The position numbers were made by a program, and so were the translations under genes. Shown here piece by piece: positions 33,256 to 42,486 of a stretch of DNA of 56,473 nucleotides (its first letter is position 1; every line of letters starts with the position of its first letter). Source of the DNA: Verrucomicrobiota bacterium (GTDB taxonomy: Bacteria > Verrucomicrobiota > Verrucomicrobiia > Limisphaerales > SIBE01); the NCBI GenBank assembly GCA_016871515.1, contig VHDE01000026.1, forward strand, positions 1 through 56,473, given 5' to 3'. The notes under the pieces are model-generated. The model was not told the DNA's origin. It ran no database searches and was given only the letters and a program-made list of their open reading frames with translations.

Positions 33256-36200
33256 CTAAGGAACCGCAACTGCCCGGTAATACTTCTGCGCGAAGCCAAT
33301 CGTCTCTGTCTCGGTAAATTCAAATGCGCCTTTGACAGGCAATGTTTGCGTGACAACTGATTTCCAATTCACGAGATCTGTGGACGATTCAATCGCATAG
33401 CTCTTTCCCGCCTGGCCCCTGAGGCGCAATCGAAATTGTCCGCTCTCGGGCGCACTCTCGATCGTCAGCTGAATCGGTTGCCCCAACCCAACCGCGAGCG
33501 ACACTTTGCGTTCGCCACCACCGAGCCCATTCGTCGTATTGCTAAAGAGAATCATGTCTGTGTGGTCCCCCGCGGCAAGGGAAGTCGCGGATTCATTAAC
33601 GGAAACGCTAACCGTGGCGCTGTCACCGGGAGCAAGCGCGCCACTCGAAGCTGATAGAGTCGTCCACTCCTGGCTCTTGACGGCCGTCCAATTCAGAGTG
33701 GCATCGCCGGTGTTGATCAGCGTGTAAACCTGAGTGATTGGATCAAAAGGCCCCCCCACGCCGCCGATGGACCGCCAGTGCGTGTCCGGAGTGATTGTTA
33801 GCACGCCCGTCGTTCCGTTAACCACCAAGCTGACCGTTCGCGTCGTATTTCCGGTCCCCGAGTCCTGATTTACAAATGAGAGCGTATCGGAATAGCTTCC
33901 CGCGACGAGCGAAGTTGCGCGGTCTGTCAGCGACACGGCAACGTTAGTCCGTTGCCCGGCGGTCAGGACCCCGCTGCCGACGCTGAGTTCGAGCCAATCT
34001 TGAGTCTTGTTGACTTTCCACCTCAACGTTCGATCACCTAGGTTCTGAACCTCATAACCCTGAGGACTGAACGAGAACGGGCCGCCGACATTTCCTGTGA
34101 TTGTAATCTGTGGCGCCGGAGTGACGAGCATCCCTCCGAGGCCTCGCGGGATGAACACCACCGTTTGACGGTTTGCCAACACCGCTGGGCTGCCATCGTA
34201 TGTATATTTTGCCGCAATCAATCCCGTTTCGTTCTCGACTCCGATGGTCGCGGTCCGGCCGGCCCCACGGCTGTTTTCCGGTTGAACTTCCAAATATTGC
34301 AAAAGGACCTGACGCGAGCTCTCCTCCAAAACCGCCTGAAAGGTCAGCACAGCTGAAGGTGTCGAGTTCTTTGGCACACCCACCCACGAGATTACGGTGC
34401 GACGGTTCGGTTCGGTTCCCACTGTTCCAATCCGCACACTGCCGCCGGCAGCTGGGTTCAAGTTGTCCCAATACGCGCAAACCATCGCGTTTGGAGCACT
34501 GATGTTTTTCAGGTCAACGTTCGAAGATGTCGAGAGTCCGCGATTGTCGAACCCAATCAAGCCATTGGCTGAAACGTAGATTTGGTCGTAGGTCTGGCCG
34601 TAGAACACAAACGTAAATGGGAGAGCCTGCGCCGCACTCACGCCATTATCGCTCAGGTAAAGCCGGGTCATATCGGTGGGATCGATCCAGTTGAAGTTTC
34701 GCCGCGCGATCTCGTAATTTGCGACGACTGAAATGACTCGGCTCTTGCTGCTGGACAGACCGTTCGCGTCCGTGACAGTCAACGTCACGGTAAAATTGCC
34801 ATCGAACTCATAGGTGTGCGTTGGATTGGGCTTGGTGCTGGTCGGAGAATTGTCGCCGAAATCCCACCGACGCTCCACGATCGGCCCGAACGATGTATCT
34901 TGGAATGCCACCGCTAATGGCGGTGTGCCCGTCAGGGAACTGGCCGCGAAATTTGCGATCAAGCTTGCTTCCAACGCACGCTGCACATTGAGACGTCCGC
35001 CCGTAACGCATTTTCCAGACAAGCCCGGCACCGGATCGGTCGCGGCATAGAGACGATCAATCAATTGCTTGGCTGTATCGTTCGGAAACTGAGCCCTCAG
35101 CAATGCGAACGCGCCGCTGACATACGGAGCTGCCATCGACGTCCCGCTATCGTAACTGTAAGACGAGTCCGTGCTGGACCACGTGGAATAAATCGTAGAA
35201 CCCGGCGCCACTAAATCTACGGTGGCAGCGCCAAAATTGGAAAAGTCCGCGAGCCTGTCCGAACGCGTTGAGGCGCCAACAGAGACAATGTTGTCCAAAT
35301 CAAAACCGGATGGATAATTCGAAACCACATCATCATTCGCAGACTCATTGCCGGCCGCCGCCACAAACACAATGCCGGCCGACCGCGCCCGGCTAATTGC
35401 GCTCCGAAGCGACAGGGACGAATCGGAGCTTCCCCAACTCGAGTTGATTACCTTGGCCCCTTTCGCCCGGGCGTAATCAATGCATTGAATGGCATCTGAA
35501 ATCGCTCCCATGCCGAAGCTATCCATGAATTTGCAAGACATGAGCTGCACCTTCCAGGCGACGCCCACAACGCCCTTTCCGTTATTGCCGACCGCGCCGA
35601 TGATTCCAGCGACATGCGTCCCGTGACCTCCATCATCCTTTGGATCGCCTGTGTTTGTCACCGCATTGATGCCATGCACGTCGTCCACGTACCCGTTCCG
35701 ATCATCGTCGAGTCTGTTGTTCGGAATCTCGCCGGGATTCACCCACATGTTCGCAGCCAGATCTTCGTGTGTGTACCGTATTCCTGTATCAACGATCGCT
35801 ACAATGATATTGCTGGCCGAGGTCTGCGTTTTCCAAGCATCGACTGCCGAAATGTCGGCGTGCAGTATGCCGCCGCTTCGGCCGAGGTTATTCAACCCCC
35901 AAAGTGTGCCATCCGCGTAGCGGGGATCATTAGGCGTATTCAAGGCATGAACTAAATAATCCGGCTCCGCGTACTCCACCAAACCGCTCTCCTGATAAAG
36001 GGCGACGAGTTCCTCGACCGTGCTTCCTTCAGGCACCTGAACGAGTTGAAGATTCTCTGCCGCATCATAGGTGCGCAACACCTTCACTTTCCCTCCGCGC
36101 CCGCTCGCCAGTTGGGGTAAATGGACCATCCCTGCTTTAGGCTTTACCAGAATGCGGTCCAGGCGGTAGCGACCCGGGAGTTTCAGCTTGACCGCCTCGG

Positions 36201-36333
36201 AGTCCTGTTGGCCAAAGACTACCGGGTCGGCGAGGAACAATAAGGAAATAATCAGCCATATCTGCGGGCCAAGGAACGGCCGGAGGCGTTTGAGCAATCG
36301 TGCTTTCACTCGGAATGTATAACGTTCTTTCAA
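33256..36333 (-). CDS. Secreted subtilisin-like (S8) serine protease with PKD and C-terminal beta domains
   Basis: 1025 aa. A signal anchor or peptide (about 20-41) is followed by an inhibitor-like propeptide (about 50-130). The S8 catalytic triad is complete: Asp182 (VDTG), His237 (GGHGTHVAG) and Ser399 (SGTSMAAP). A PKD domain lies at about 460-537 (WDFGDNSPT...HTYEFDGNFTVTLTV). The rest holds a nidogen/propeller-like segment, then two beta-sandwich repeats around VGGPF...LINTGD, and a tail with YAIESSTDLVNWKS, a C-terminal module common in Verrucomicrobia. The start is TTG, supported by GGAGGT at 36340-36345 six nucleotides upstream. It probably degrades protein outside the cell. It converges with PIG-L. 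Confidence 0.94.
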   Translation of the reverse strand: MKERYTFRVKARLLKRLRPFLGPQIWLIISLLFLADPVVFGQQDSEAVKLKLPGRYRLDRILVKPKAGMVHLPQLASGRGGKVKVLRTYDAAENLQLVQVPEGSTVEELVALYQESGLVEYAEPDYLVHALNTPNDPRYADGTLWGLNNLGRSGGILHADISAVDAWKTQTSASNIIVAIVDTGIRYTHEDLAANMWVNPGEIPNNRLDDDRNGYVDDVHGINAVTNTGDPKDDGGHGTHVAGIIGAVGNNGKGVVGVAWKVQLMSCKFMDSFGMGAISDAIQCIDYARAKGAKVINSSWGSSDSSLSLRSAISRARSAGIVFVAAAGNESANDDVVSNYPSGFDLDNIVSVGASTRSDRLADFSNFGAATVDLVAPGSTIYSTWSSTDSSYSYDSGTSMAAPYVSGAFALLRAQFPNDTAKQLIDRLYAATDPVPGLSGKCVTGGRLNVQRALEASLIANFAASSLTGTPPLAVAFQDTSFGPIVERRWDFGDNSPTSTKPNPTHTYEFDGNFTVTLTVTDANGLSSSKSRVISVVANYEIARRNFNWIDPTDMTRLYLSDNGVSAAQALPFTFVFYGQTYDQIYVSANGLIGFDNRGLSTSSNVDLKNISAPNAMVCAYWDNLNPAAGGSVRIGTVGTEPNRRTVISWVGVPKNSTPSAVLTFQAVLEESSRQVLLQYLEVQPENSRGAGRTATIGVENETGLIAAKYTYDGSPAVLANRQTVVFIPRGLGGMLVTPAPQITITGNVGGPFSFSPQGYEVQNLGDRTLRWKVNKTQDWLELSVGSGVLTAGQRTNVAVSLTDRATSLVAGSYSDTLSFVNQDSGTGNTTRTVSLVVNGTTGVLTITPDTHWRSIGGVGGPFDPITQVYTLINTGDATLNWTAVKSQEWTTLSASSGALAPGDSATVSVSVNESATSLAAGDHTDMILFSNTTNGLGGGERKVSLAVGLGQPIQLTIESAPESGQFRLRLRGQAGKSYAIESSTDLVNWKSVVTQTLPVKGAFEFTETETIGFAQKYYRAVAVP

Positions 36334-36811
36334 TCGATTACCTCCAACATAAAGCGATTTTCATACCGGACAAGGGACGAAGATGTCGCACTTACCCCTC
36401 TTTCCCCTCAGGAAACGCAGCATTTGCGCTCTAGCAGCGTGAAATCGCCGAGCGTACGCCCACTCCGCCACATGGGAAACGCATCTAAATTGTGCCTGCC
36501 CTTGATAAGACTTCTCCGAAACACATTTTCGCGCATTGCGCCCATGAACCACAGGAGCCAGGTTCATGGGGAAGACGCGCTCCACTTGTTTCCTTGTGGC
36601 ACACGAACTTGCAGCAAATGGTGCAACGGAAACACCGGCCTTTGCTGACAACGGGGGCTTTCCCGTCCAGCGCTCACAGGTTGGCGCACGTCCGCAGGCA
36701 AAAGTCAGGGACCGGGTGGAATCGGTCCTTACCGAGGCTCCTGGCCGCGCCGTTCATTTGATTTGATGCGTTTGCCTGCCACCCCCCCAGCCGCCTACGA
36801 CGGCACGCCGA
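36334..36811. other. 478-bp intergenic region with a dispersed repeat
   Basis: This lies between the M16 stop and the protease start. It holds the protease Shine-Dalgarno (36340-36345), and at 36508-36550 the constant flank (ACTTCTCCGAAACACATTTT, CGCGCATTGCGCC). A near-empty border pair CCATGAACC...GGTTCATGG follows at 36542-36569. The remainder (36570-36811) has short open frames in all three plus-strand phases, none of which I recognise. Confidence 0.6.
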
Positions 36812-38653
36812 CTATGGGGCCATCTGCTTCATCGTGAGTGGATCACGCAAAGGCAATTCCACAAGACGGTTTCGAGCGAGCGACTGTAGTTTGACCGCAT
36901 GGTCGGGATGGCCTTGCAAAATGTCATCTTTCTTCCCGACAACCAGGATGACCAACTTGTCGGGGCTGAGGAATTTTTTCGCGACGCGCTGGACATCTTC
37001 TTTGGTGACCGCTGCGATTTTCGAACGAAAGTTTTTCCAGTAATCAGCGTCCTTAGCAAAGCGGCTGGTCAACTCATCCTGTGCAAAGGCGGTCGCGATT
37101 TGAGTTTTGGTTGCGAACGTCTGCGGGAACGTATCAATGAACGATTTCTTCGCTGTCTCCAATTCTTGACCGGAGACTGCCTCAGTCGTGATCCGCTTGA
37201 TCTCCTCCAAAACGATCGAAGCTGCATAAGCCACTGTCCGTGATTTGGACTGAAAACCCGCCGTAAACGTTGCCGGAAAATAAACACCGCCGGGAAAACT
37301 GGAAGCGGCCGAATAAGCCAGCCCTTCATCGGACCGGACACGATTCATGATGCGCGAGGTAAATCCACCCCCACCAAGAACATCATTCATCACCGTCACA
37401 GAAAAATAGTCCGGATCATCGCGCTGAATGCCTGGCAAGAGAATTGAGACGCGGCCCTGATTGACGTCTTTATTGATGAGGTAAGCGCCAGGTTGGGCGA
37501 AAGCGGTATTCGAGGGCACCGGCGGTGGTTTCTCGCCCTGGAACGGCCAGTTGCTGAAGAGCGATTCCAACTTTTTGACCATCACCTGGCGATCAAAGTC
37601 GCCGTTGATCGCGACAACAAAGTTCGCTGGGTGAAACCATTTCCGATGAAATTCCTGCAAGTCCGACTGAGCCAAACTTTCAATCGAAGCTGCGGTGGCG
37701 TGGCGATTGATCCAAAACCCTTCGCCGTAAGCGAGAAATCGGCGTTCGCGCGCTTCGATGTCAGACGATTCGTCGTTGCGCTGTTGCATGAGTTGAAGAA
37801 TCTGCTGTTTGCGCAACGCTACTTTGTCCGCCTGGAAACGCGGCGCCGTCAGCACTTCGCGAAGCATCTCGAAACCTTCCGCAAGATCCTTGGACAAAAG
37901 GTTCAAGCTTACGGCGCCCTGCATTTCTGCGACGGAGGAGTTCAATTGGGCGGCCAGAAAATCGAGACGTTCTTCGAGTTCTTCAGCGGATTTGGATTTC
38001 GTGCCGCCTCGAGCGATCAAATACCCAGTGAGATCCGCTAATCCTTCTTTCCCGGACGGGACGACGTAACTTCCCGTCCGGACGTAGATGACGCAATTGA
38101 TCAACGGTAATTCGCGGTCCGGAATGACATAGGCTATGGGTCCGCTTCGGAGCGCCACGCGGTATTCGGAAGGATGCGGTGGCTCATAAACCAGCGGTTT
38201 GAAAGCAAGCTTTTCGGGTCGATCCGGAATTTCACGATTGGGAGACGGTTGAGCGGCAGCCAAGCGTTCGCCAATTGCGGTGGCCGCCATCAGCAAGAAA
38301 AGCCAGAACGTAGCCCTTCGGCGTAATGCTGCTGTTATTGGGCGGAAGCTCGTCTCATGGACCCGCTGGTCGTATGACAGGCGTCCCGCCTGTCTGGAAT
38401 CTGTCGGTGTGCACGTGGTTAGCGCGCCTGCCTTTGTCGTAGCGCAGACTTTCAGTCTGCTGTATCGCAGAATTGTGTTCTGCGGACCGCTCGCAAGTTC
38501 AATCGCACTGGAAAGTGCGGACGATAAGCCGATTGCAAATCGGCGATACCGCAGACTGAAAGTCTGCGGTACGCTAAACACGAACCTTGGTGTACCGAGA
38601 CAGGCGGGACGCACTGTGCAGCCAAATTCGCGCTCGTAATTCTGCATGTTCAT
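36812..38653 (-). CDS. M16-family peptidase subunit lacking the zinc motif
   Basis: The second gene of an M16 pair. The expected HxxEH site is replaced ([17 protein letters not shown]), so it cannot bind zinc in the usual way and is probably the non-catalytic partner. Other M16 features remain: [50 protein letters not shown] and [12 protein letters not shown]. The ATG at 38653 overlaps the stop of the upstream M16 gene (ATGA). The next roughly 95 codons run through nested dispersed repeats (38371-38620). After that comes a signal-peptide-like stretch ([22 protein letters not shown]). Either the repeat was inserted in frame between start and signal, or translation now starts inside, such as at ATG 38290. 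Predicted periplasmic, 492-613 aa. Confidence 0.85.
   Translation of the reverse strand: MNMQNYEREFGCTVRPACLGTPRFVFSVPQTFSLRYRRFAIGLSSALSSAIELASGPQNTILRYSRLKVCATTKAGALTTCTPTDSRQAGRLSYDQRVHETSFRPITAALRRRATFWLFLLMAATAIGERLAAAQPSPNREIPDRPEKLAFKPLVYEPPHPSEYRVALRSGPIAYVIPDRELPLINCVIYVRTGSYVVPSGKEGLADLTGYLIARGGTKSKSAEELEERLDFLAAQLNSSVAEMQGAVSLNLLSKDLAEGFEMLREVLTAPRFQADKVALRKQQILQLMQQRNDESSDIEARERRFLAYGEGFWINRHATAASIESLAQSDLQEFHRKWFHPANFVVAINGDFDRQVMVKKLESLFSNWPFQGEKPPPVPSNTAFAQPGAYLINKDVNQGRVSILLPGIQRDDPDYFSVTVMNDVLGGGGFTSRIMNRVRSDEGLAYSAASSFPGGVYFPATFTAGFQSKSRTVAYAASIVLEEIKRITTEAVSGQELETAKKSFIDTFPQTFATKTQIATAFAQDELTSRFAKDADYWKNFRSKIAAVTKEDVQRVAKKFLSPDKLVILVVGKKDDILQGHPDHAVKLQSLARNRLVELPLRDPLTMKQMAP
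38371..38620. repeat. Nested composite repeat in the 5' part of the M16 gene
   Basis: The outer pair is GACAGGCG-TCCCGCCTGTC (38375-38395) and GACAGGCGGGACGCACTGT (about 38600-38618). Inside lies a cluster of small palindromes: GCAGACTTTCAGTCTGC, GCAGAATTGTGTTCTGC, GCCGATTGCAAATCGGC and GCAGACTGAAAGTCTGC (38443-38568), bounded by TCGTAGCGC and its inverse. The stems differ in sequence but each pairs with itself. Confidence 0.8.
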
Positions 38654-40431
38654 CGCTTTTCTGCTTTTTCCAGCTCGTTGATTCGATCCTGGATTTTCTT
38701 GGAATAGACCTTCAGGAACGCCTTCAGTTCCTCGGGCGCCTGCCCCTGCTGTTCGGCGAGCTTTTCCAACGCCCCCTTCAATTTCGTTAGGTCGGTCTCG
38801 GTCTTCAGTTTTGCCATCACTGCCTGCAACATTGACTTTTGCTCGGCGTTGAGCGGCGCGAGGTCTGGGTCCTGGCCCGAACTGGCGGTTGCTTTGCGTG
38901 TGTAACGCGCGACGGCGCGATTCTCTGTCGTGAAGTATGTATTAGCGACGCGTTTGATATCGGCGGCTGTGACGGCCTGGAACTTGGGCCCGGCTTCGTT
39001 GATTTCACGCCAATCACCCAAGCCATCGTAAAAGATCAGTTGCATCAGAATTGGGTAATTGGCGGAGAGCTTGCGATATTCAAACGCGGCGAAGTTGTTC
39101 TTAACTTTTTGCAACTCGGCAGCAGGAACCTCCTCCTGTTTGAGCTTATCGAGTTCGGCGTAAAGAGACTTCTCTACCTCTTCGGGTGTGCGGCCGTCCT
39201 TAGCTTCCGCGCCGGCGTTGAAAAGACCGGCCCATTTGCGAGAATCCTGTTGTGCCCAAGTCTCGGTAGCGACTTGCGATCCAAGAACCAATCCTTTGTA
39301 AAGCCGGCCCGTGCGCGTGGACAGAAGCTGGGCCAGCACTTGCAGCACGTACGAATCCTTGTGGCCGAACGGAACCGTATGCCAGTTGATGTCAGTTTGC
39401 GGGTTCGCTTCAGCCTCGGCGTTCATGCGTTTCTCGGCCGTCTGCTTTGTTTCCACGGTCAGGACTTCGGGCGCCTCCTTGGAACCGCGCGGAATCCGTT
39501 CAAAATATTTCTTCGCCAACGGTTCCGCCGCGGCGGCTTGAAAATCGCCAACGAGGATCAACGTGATGTTCTGGGGCGAATAGTAGACGCTGTAAAACTC
39601 GTCGGCTTGCGCTTTGGAAATGGCTGGGATGTCCGAAGGCCAGCCAATCACTGGCCAATTGTAGGGATGTGCTTCCCAGAACATCGCTTCGAACGTTTCG
39701 GCGAATTTCCCCAACGGCGTGGACTCTGTGCGCATGCGGCGTTCTTCGAAAACAACATCGCGTTCGGCATAGAACTCGCGAAAGACTGGGCGCAGCAAAC
39801 GTTCCGATTCCATCCACATCCAAAGTTCCAATTTATTGGCCGGCACGGTGATGAAATAGCCGGTCATGTCCTGGCTGGTGAACGCGTTCATGCCTGACGC
39901 CCCGGCGGTCGTATAGACCCGGTCAAATTCGTTCGGCACGAGAATCTCTCGTTGCTTAGCGATCAATTCATTGAATTTCTTTTCCAGCTCCTTCAACCGC
40001 TCCGTTTTGTTTTCCGGCTTTTGGAGATCATCGATTTCCCCGCGCCGATAGGCCGCGCGCATTTTGGCTTCCTCTGCGCGCATTTGTTCGCGGACGCGTT
40101 CCTGTTCCTCGATAATGGCGAGATCCTTCTGATAATCTTTCGTCCCCAAGGTCGGAGTTCCCTTGAACATCATATGTTCGAACAGATGCGCGATCCCGGT
40201 AATGCCCGGACGCTCGTTGGCGCTGCCTACGTGAGCAACCCAGCCTCCCGAAACCGAAGGTTCACCCTTGCGCTCGACCATCAGCATTCTCATTCCATTC
40301 GCCAGCGTCTTCTCCTGCACGGGAACTTTCTGTCCTTGCAAGGCAGGAACGAGAGCGAGGATGAAAACTGCGTTGCTAATAAGTTGCCAAATGCGCGATG
40401 ACTTGCTGCCGCGAGGTTCGTCCAGATGCAT
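38650..40431 (-). CDS. M16-family zinc peptidase (catalytic partner)
   Basis: Pitrilysin/processing-peptidase type zinc protease with inverted motif HLFEH (His82, Glu85, His86) and the downstream Glu in VVFEERRM. A hydrophobic N-terminus (16-33) should direct it to the periplasm. Between about residues 100 and 165 it has a charged coiled-coil-like insert ([20 protein letters not shown]) not typical of the core. The last 60 residues are another Leu/Lys/Glu helix. 593 aa. It overlaps its non-catalytic partner by 4 bp (ATGA), which indicates translational coupling and probably a heterodimer. Confidence 0.92.
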   Translation of the reverse strand: MHLDEPRGSKSSRIWQLISNAVFILALVPALQGQKVPVQEKTLANGMRMLMVERKGEPSVSGGWVAHVGSANERPGITGIAHLFEHMMFKGTPTLGTKDYQKDLAIIEEQERVREQMRAEEAKMRAAYRRGEIDDLQKPENKTERLKELEKKFNELIAKQREILVPNEFDRVYTTAGASGMNAFTSQDMTGYFITVPANKLELWMWMESERLLRPVFREFYAERDVVFEERRMRTESTPLGKFAETFEAMFWEAHPYNWPVIGWPSDIPAISKAQADEFYSVYYSPQNITLILVGDFQAAAAEPLAKKYFERIPRGSKEAPEVLTVETKQTAEKRMNAEAEANPQTDINWHTVPFGHKDSYVLQVLAQLLSTRTGRLYKGLVLGSQVATETWAQQDSRKWAGLFNAGAEAKDGRTPEEVEKSLYAELDKLKQEEVPAAELQKVKNNFAAFEYRKLSANYPILMQLIFYDGLGDWREINEAGPKFQAVTAADIKRVANTYFTTENRAVARYTRKATASSGQDPDLAPLNAEQKSMLQAVMAKLKTETDLTKLKGALEKLAEQQGQAPEELKAFLKVYSKKIQDRINELEKAEKR

Positions 40432-40603
40432 GGATCAACATGTAAACCAGGTTTGGTTCGTTGACAACAGGGTACGGATTGCATTGCTCCCAGGTTGAGC
40501 GCATCACGACAACACCAGTCAGAACGCGCCACGATCGCAGCGCAGAGTTTCATTCTAGCACCGGGGCTGGCGTATCCATTTGATTGATGCCAGAATCGAT
40601 GCC

Positions 40604-42076
40604 ATGCATCGAACACTCTTCCTGATTCCGCTGGCAATTAGTCTTGTCTCCTTTGTGACCTCCAGTGCCGCGCCCGCTCCTCAGCCAAACATCGTGCTCA
40701 TTTTTACCGATGACCAAGGATATGGCGACCTCGGTTGTTATGGGGCAAAAGGCTTTGCCACACCGAATCTCGATCGGTTGGCGCGCGAAGGCGCCCGTTT
40801 CACGAGCTTCGTTGTCGCGCAACCCGTCTGCACGGCGTCACGGGCGGCTCTATTAACTGGTTGCTACGCGAACCGTGTCAGCATGGCCGGCGCCCTGAAC
40901 CACACCAGCCGCACGGGGATTCATCCCGATGAAACACTGTTGTCGGAATTGTGCAAGGCGCGCGGTTACGCGACGGCCTGTTTCGGCAAATGGCATCTTG
41001 GCCACGAGCCGCCCTTTCTCCCGACTCGCAATGGTTTCGACGAATTCCTCGGTCTGCCTTACTCGAACGACAACGGCCCTTTGCATCCGACCATTCTCGG
41101 CATTCCATCGCTGCCGCTCTACGACGGCGAAAAGATCGTCGAGCGCGACCCGGACCAGGCGCAATTCACGCGCCGGTTTACGGAGCGAGCGCTGCGGTTT
41201 ATCGAAAGCAACAAGGCACGCCCGTTTTTTCTTTATGTTCCGCACGTGATGCCACACGTGCCGATTTTCGCTTCCGAACCATTTCGCGGGAAGAGCTCGG
41301 GAGGCCTCTACGGCGATGTGATTGCGGAATTGGACTGGAGCATCGGCGAGATTCTGGGCGCGCTGGAGAAACATGCTTTGGCGGAGCGGACGCTCGTGAT
41401 CTTCGCCAGTGACAATGGGCCTTTCCTTTCTTACGGCGAACATGCCGGGTCTGCAGGCCCGTTGCGGGGCGGCAAGCTGACCTGCTTTGAAGGTGGCTTG
41501 CGCGTGCCTTGTTTGATGCGCTGGCCCGGCCAAGTTCCTGCAGGACGTGTCTGCGACGAACTGATTTCAAGCATCGACCTGCTTCCAACGCTCGCCGGCC
41601 TGATCGGCGCCAAGCTGCCTGACCGCAAACTCGATGGAACGGATGTCTGGCCCCTCATGGCCGGCAAAACGGAGCATTCGCCGCGCGAAAACTTCCTCTG
41701 CTACAACGGCGATGAATTGCACGCGATTCGATCCGGCGATTGGAAGCTTCATTTTCCGCACCCGTATCTCGTGGTCGCCGGGGAGCCGGGTCGCGGCGGC
41801 AAACCGTCGAATTGGGGCAAGATGGAACCGCGCGCAATTGAAGAAAGCGGGATTCGCGGAATCGCCAGTCGTCATGGCTACAGGGTCGAACGACTGGAAC
41901 TTTCCCTTTACAACCTCCGCGATGATCTTGCGGAAACGCGCAATGTCGCAGCGGAACATCCGGACATCGTGGCGCGACTTACGCGTCTTGCGGAAGGCGC
42001 CCGGTCGGATTTGGGCGATGCGCTGGCGAATCGCCAAGGGTCTGGCGTTCGCCCAGGCGGACGCTGCGAACCATAG
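40604..42076 (+). CDS. Secreted formylglycine-dependent sulfatase
   Basis: Hydrolyses sulfate esters, probably of sulfated polysaccharide, in the periplasm. A signal peptide (about 23 residues, SFVTSSAAPAP) is followed by NIVLIFTDDQGYGDLGCYG with the metal-binding Asp36 and Asp37. The sulfatase signature is CTASRAALLTG with Cys76 as the residue converted to formylglycine; it is the C-x-A-x-R variant and not C-x-P-x-R. GKWHLGH, the SDNGP segment and LYNLRDDLAETRNVA complete the fold. 490 aa from the ATG at 40604, chosen because it places the signal peptide at the N-terminus. Divergent from the M16 operon. No sulfatase-maturating enzyme is nearby. Confidence 0.92.
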   Translation: MHRTLFLIPLAISLVSFVTSSAAPAPQPNIVLIFTDDQGYGDLGCYGAKGFATPNLDRLAREGARFTSFVVAQPVCTASRAALLTGCYANRVSMAGALNHTSRTGIHPDETLLSELCKARGYATACFGKWHLGHEPPFLPTRNGFDEFLGLPYSNDNGPLHPTILGIPSLPLYDGEKIVERDPDQAQFTRRFTERALRFIESNKARPFFLYVPHVMPHVPIFASEPFRGKSSGGLYGDVIAELDWSIGEILGALEKHALAERTLVIFASDNGPFLSYGEHAGSAGPLRGGKLTCFEGGLRVPCLMRWPGQVPAGRVCDELISSIDLLPTLAGLIGAKLPDRKLDGTDVWPLMAGKTEHSPRENFLCYNGDELHAIRSGDWKLHFPHPYLVVAGEPGRGGKPSNWGKMEPRAIEESGIRGIASRHGYRVERLELSLYNLRDDLAETRNVAAEHPDIVARLTRLAEGARSDLGDALANRQGSGVRPGGRCEP

Positions 42077-42486
42077 CTAGCTATGGGAGCGCGGACAGCC
42101 TGGTCCGCGCGTTTCGATTACGCCGTCACGGGAGACTTCTCCGGAACAAAATTTCGCGCATTGAACGCATGAACCGTCTGTTGTGGCATGGGGTCCCGGC
42201 TTCAGCCGGTGCGATTGCAATCCGCAAAATATGTTTCGCTACCAGCAAATGCGGCCCGCCTAACGGCGGGACTACGTACTGGGAGGTTCAAGGGGGAGCC
42301 CTAATGCCTTTTGGCCCCCATTGGGACCATGAACCGGTGTTGCAGCATGTAGTCCGGGCTTGAGCCGGTGGGATGGCAATCGGCAATCTGTTGCGGCGTC
42401 GGCAGACACTGCCGCCTCAAAGCGGTACTACATCCCAGGAGGTTCAGCGAGAGACCGGGCAACTGCTCGAGGCTGGTTGCACGCGA
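42077..42486. repeat. Repeat-filled intergenic region with two copies of a roughly 125-bp element
   Basis: 42083-42110 is a GGAGCGCGGAC-type palindrome. 42128-42167 is the constant flank (GACTTCTCCGGAACAAAATT). Then two related units, 42168-42293 and 42328-42448, each begin CATGAACCG and end near GGAGGTTCA. Each contains the paired segments GGCTT-AGCCGGTG and CCGCCT-A-CGG. The unit spacing is 160 bp. No gene is supported here; the left part may terminate sulfatase transcription. Confidence 0.75.

Noticed and set aside
36566-36766. Short overlapping open frames in the protease/M16 gap
   Set aside because: Three phases are all open for a while, and the left part is repeat DNA; no protein family was recognised.
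38839-39897. 352-codon plus-strand open frame opposite the catalytic M16 gene
   Set aside because: Shadow of the M16 gene, whose motifs are clear.
42168-42448. CRISPR or tandem gene duplication
   Set aside because: Only two diverged units with internal palindromes, better explained as dispersed repeats.
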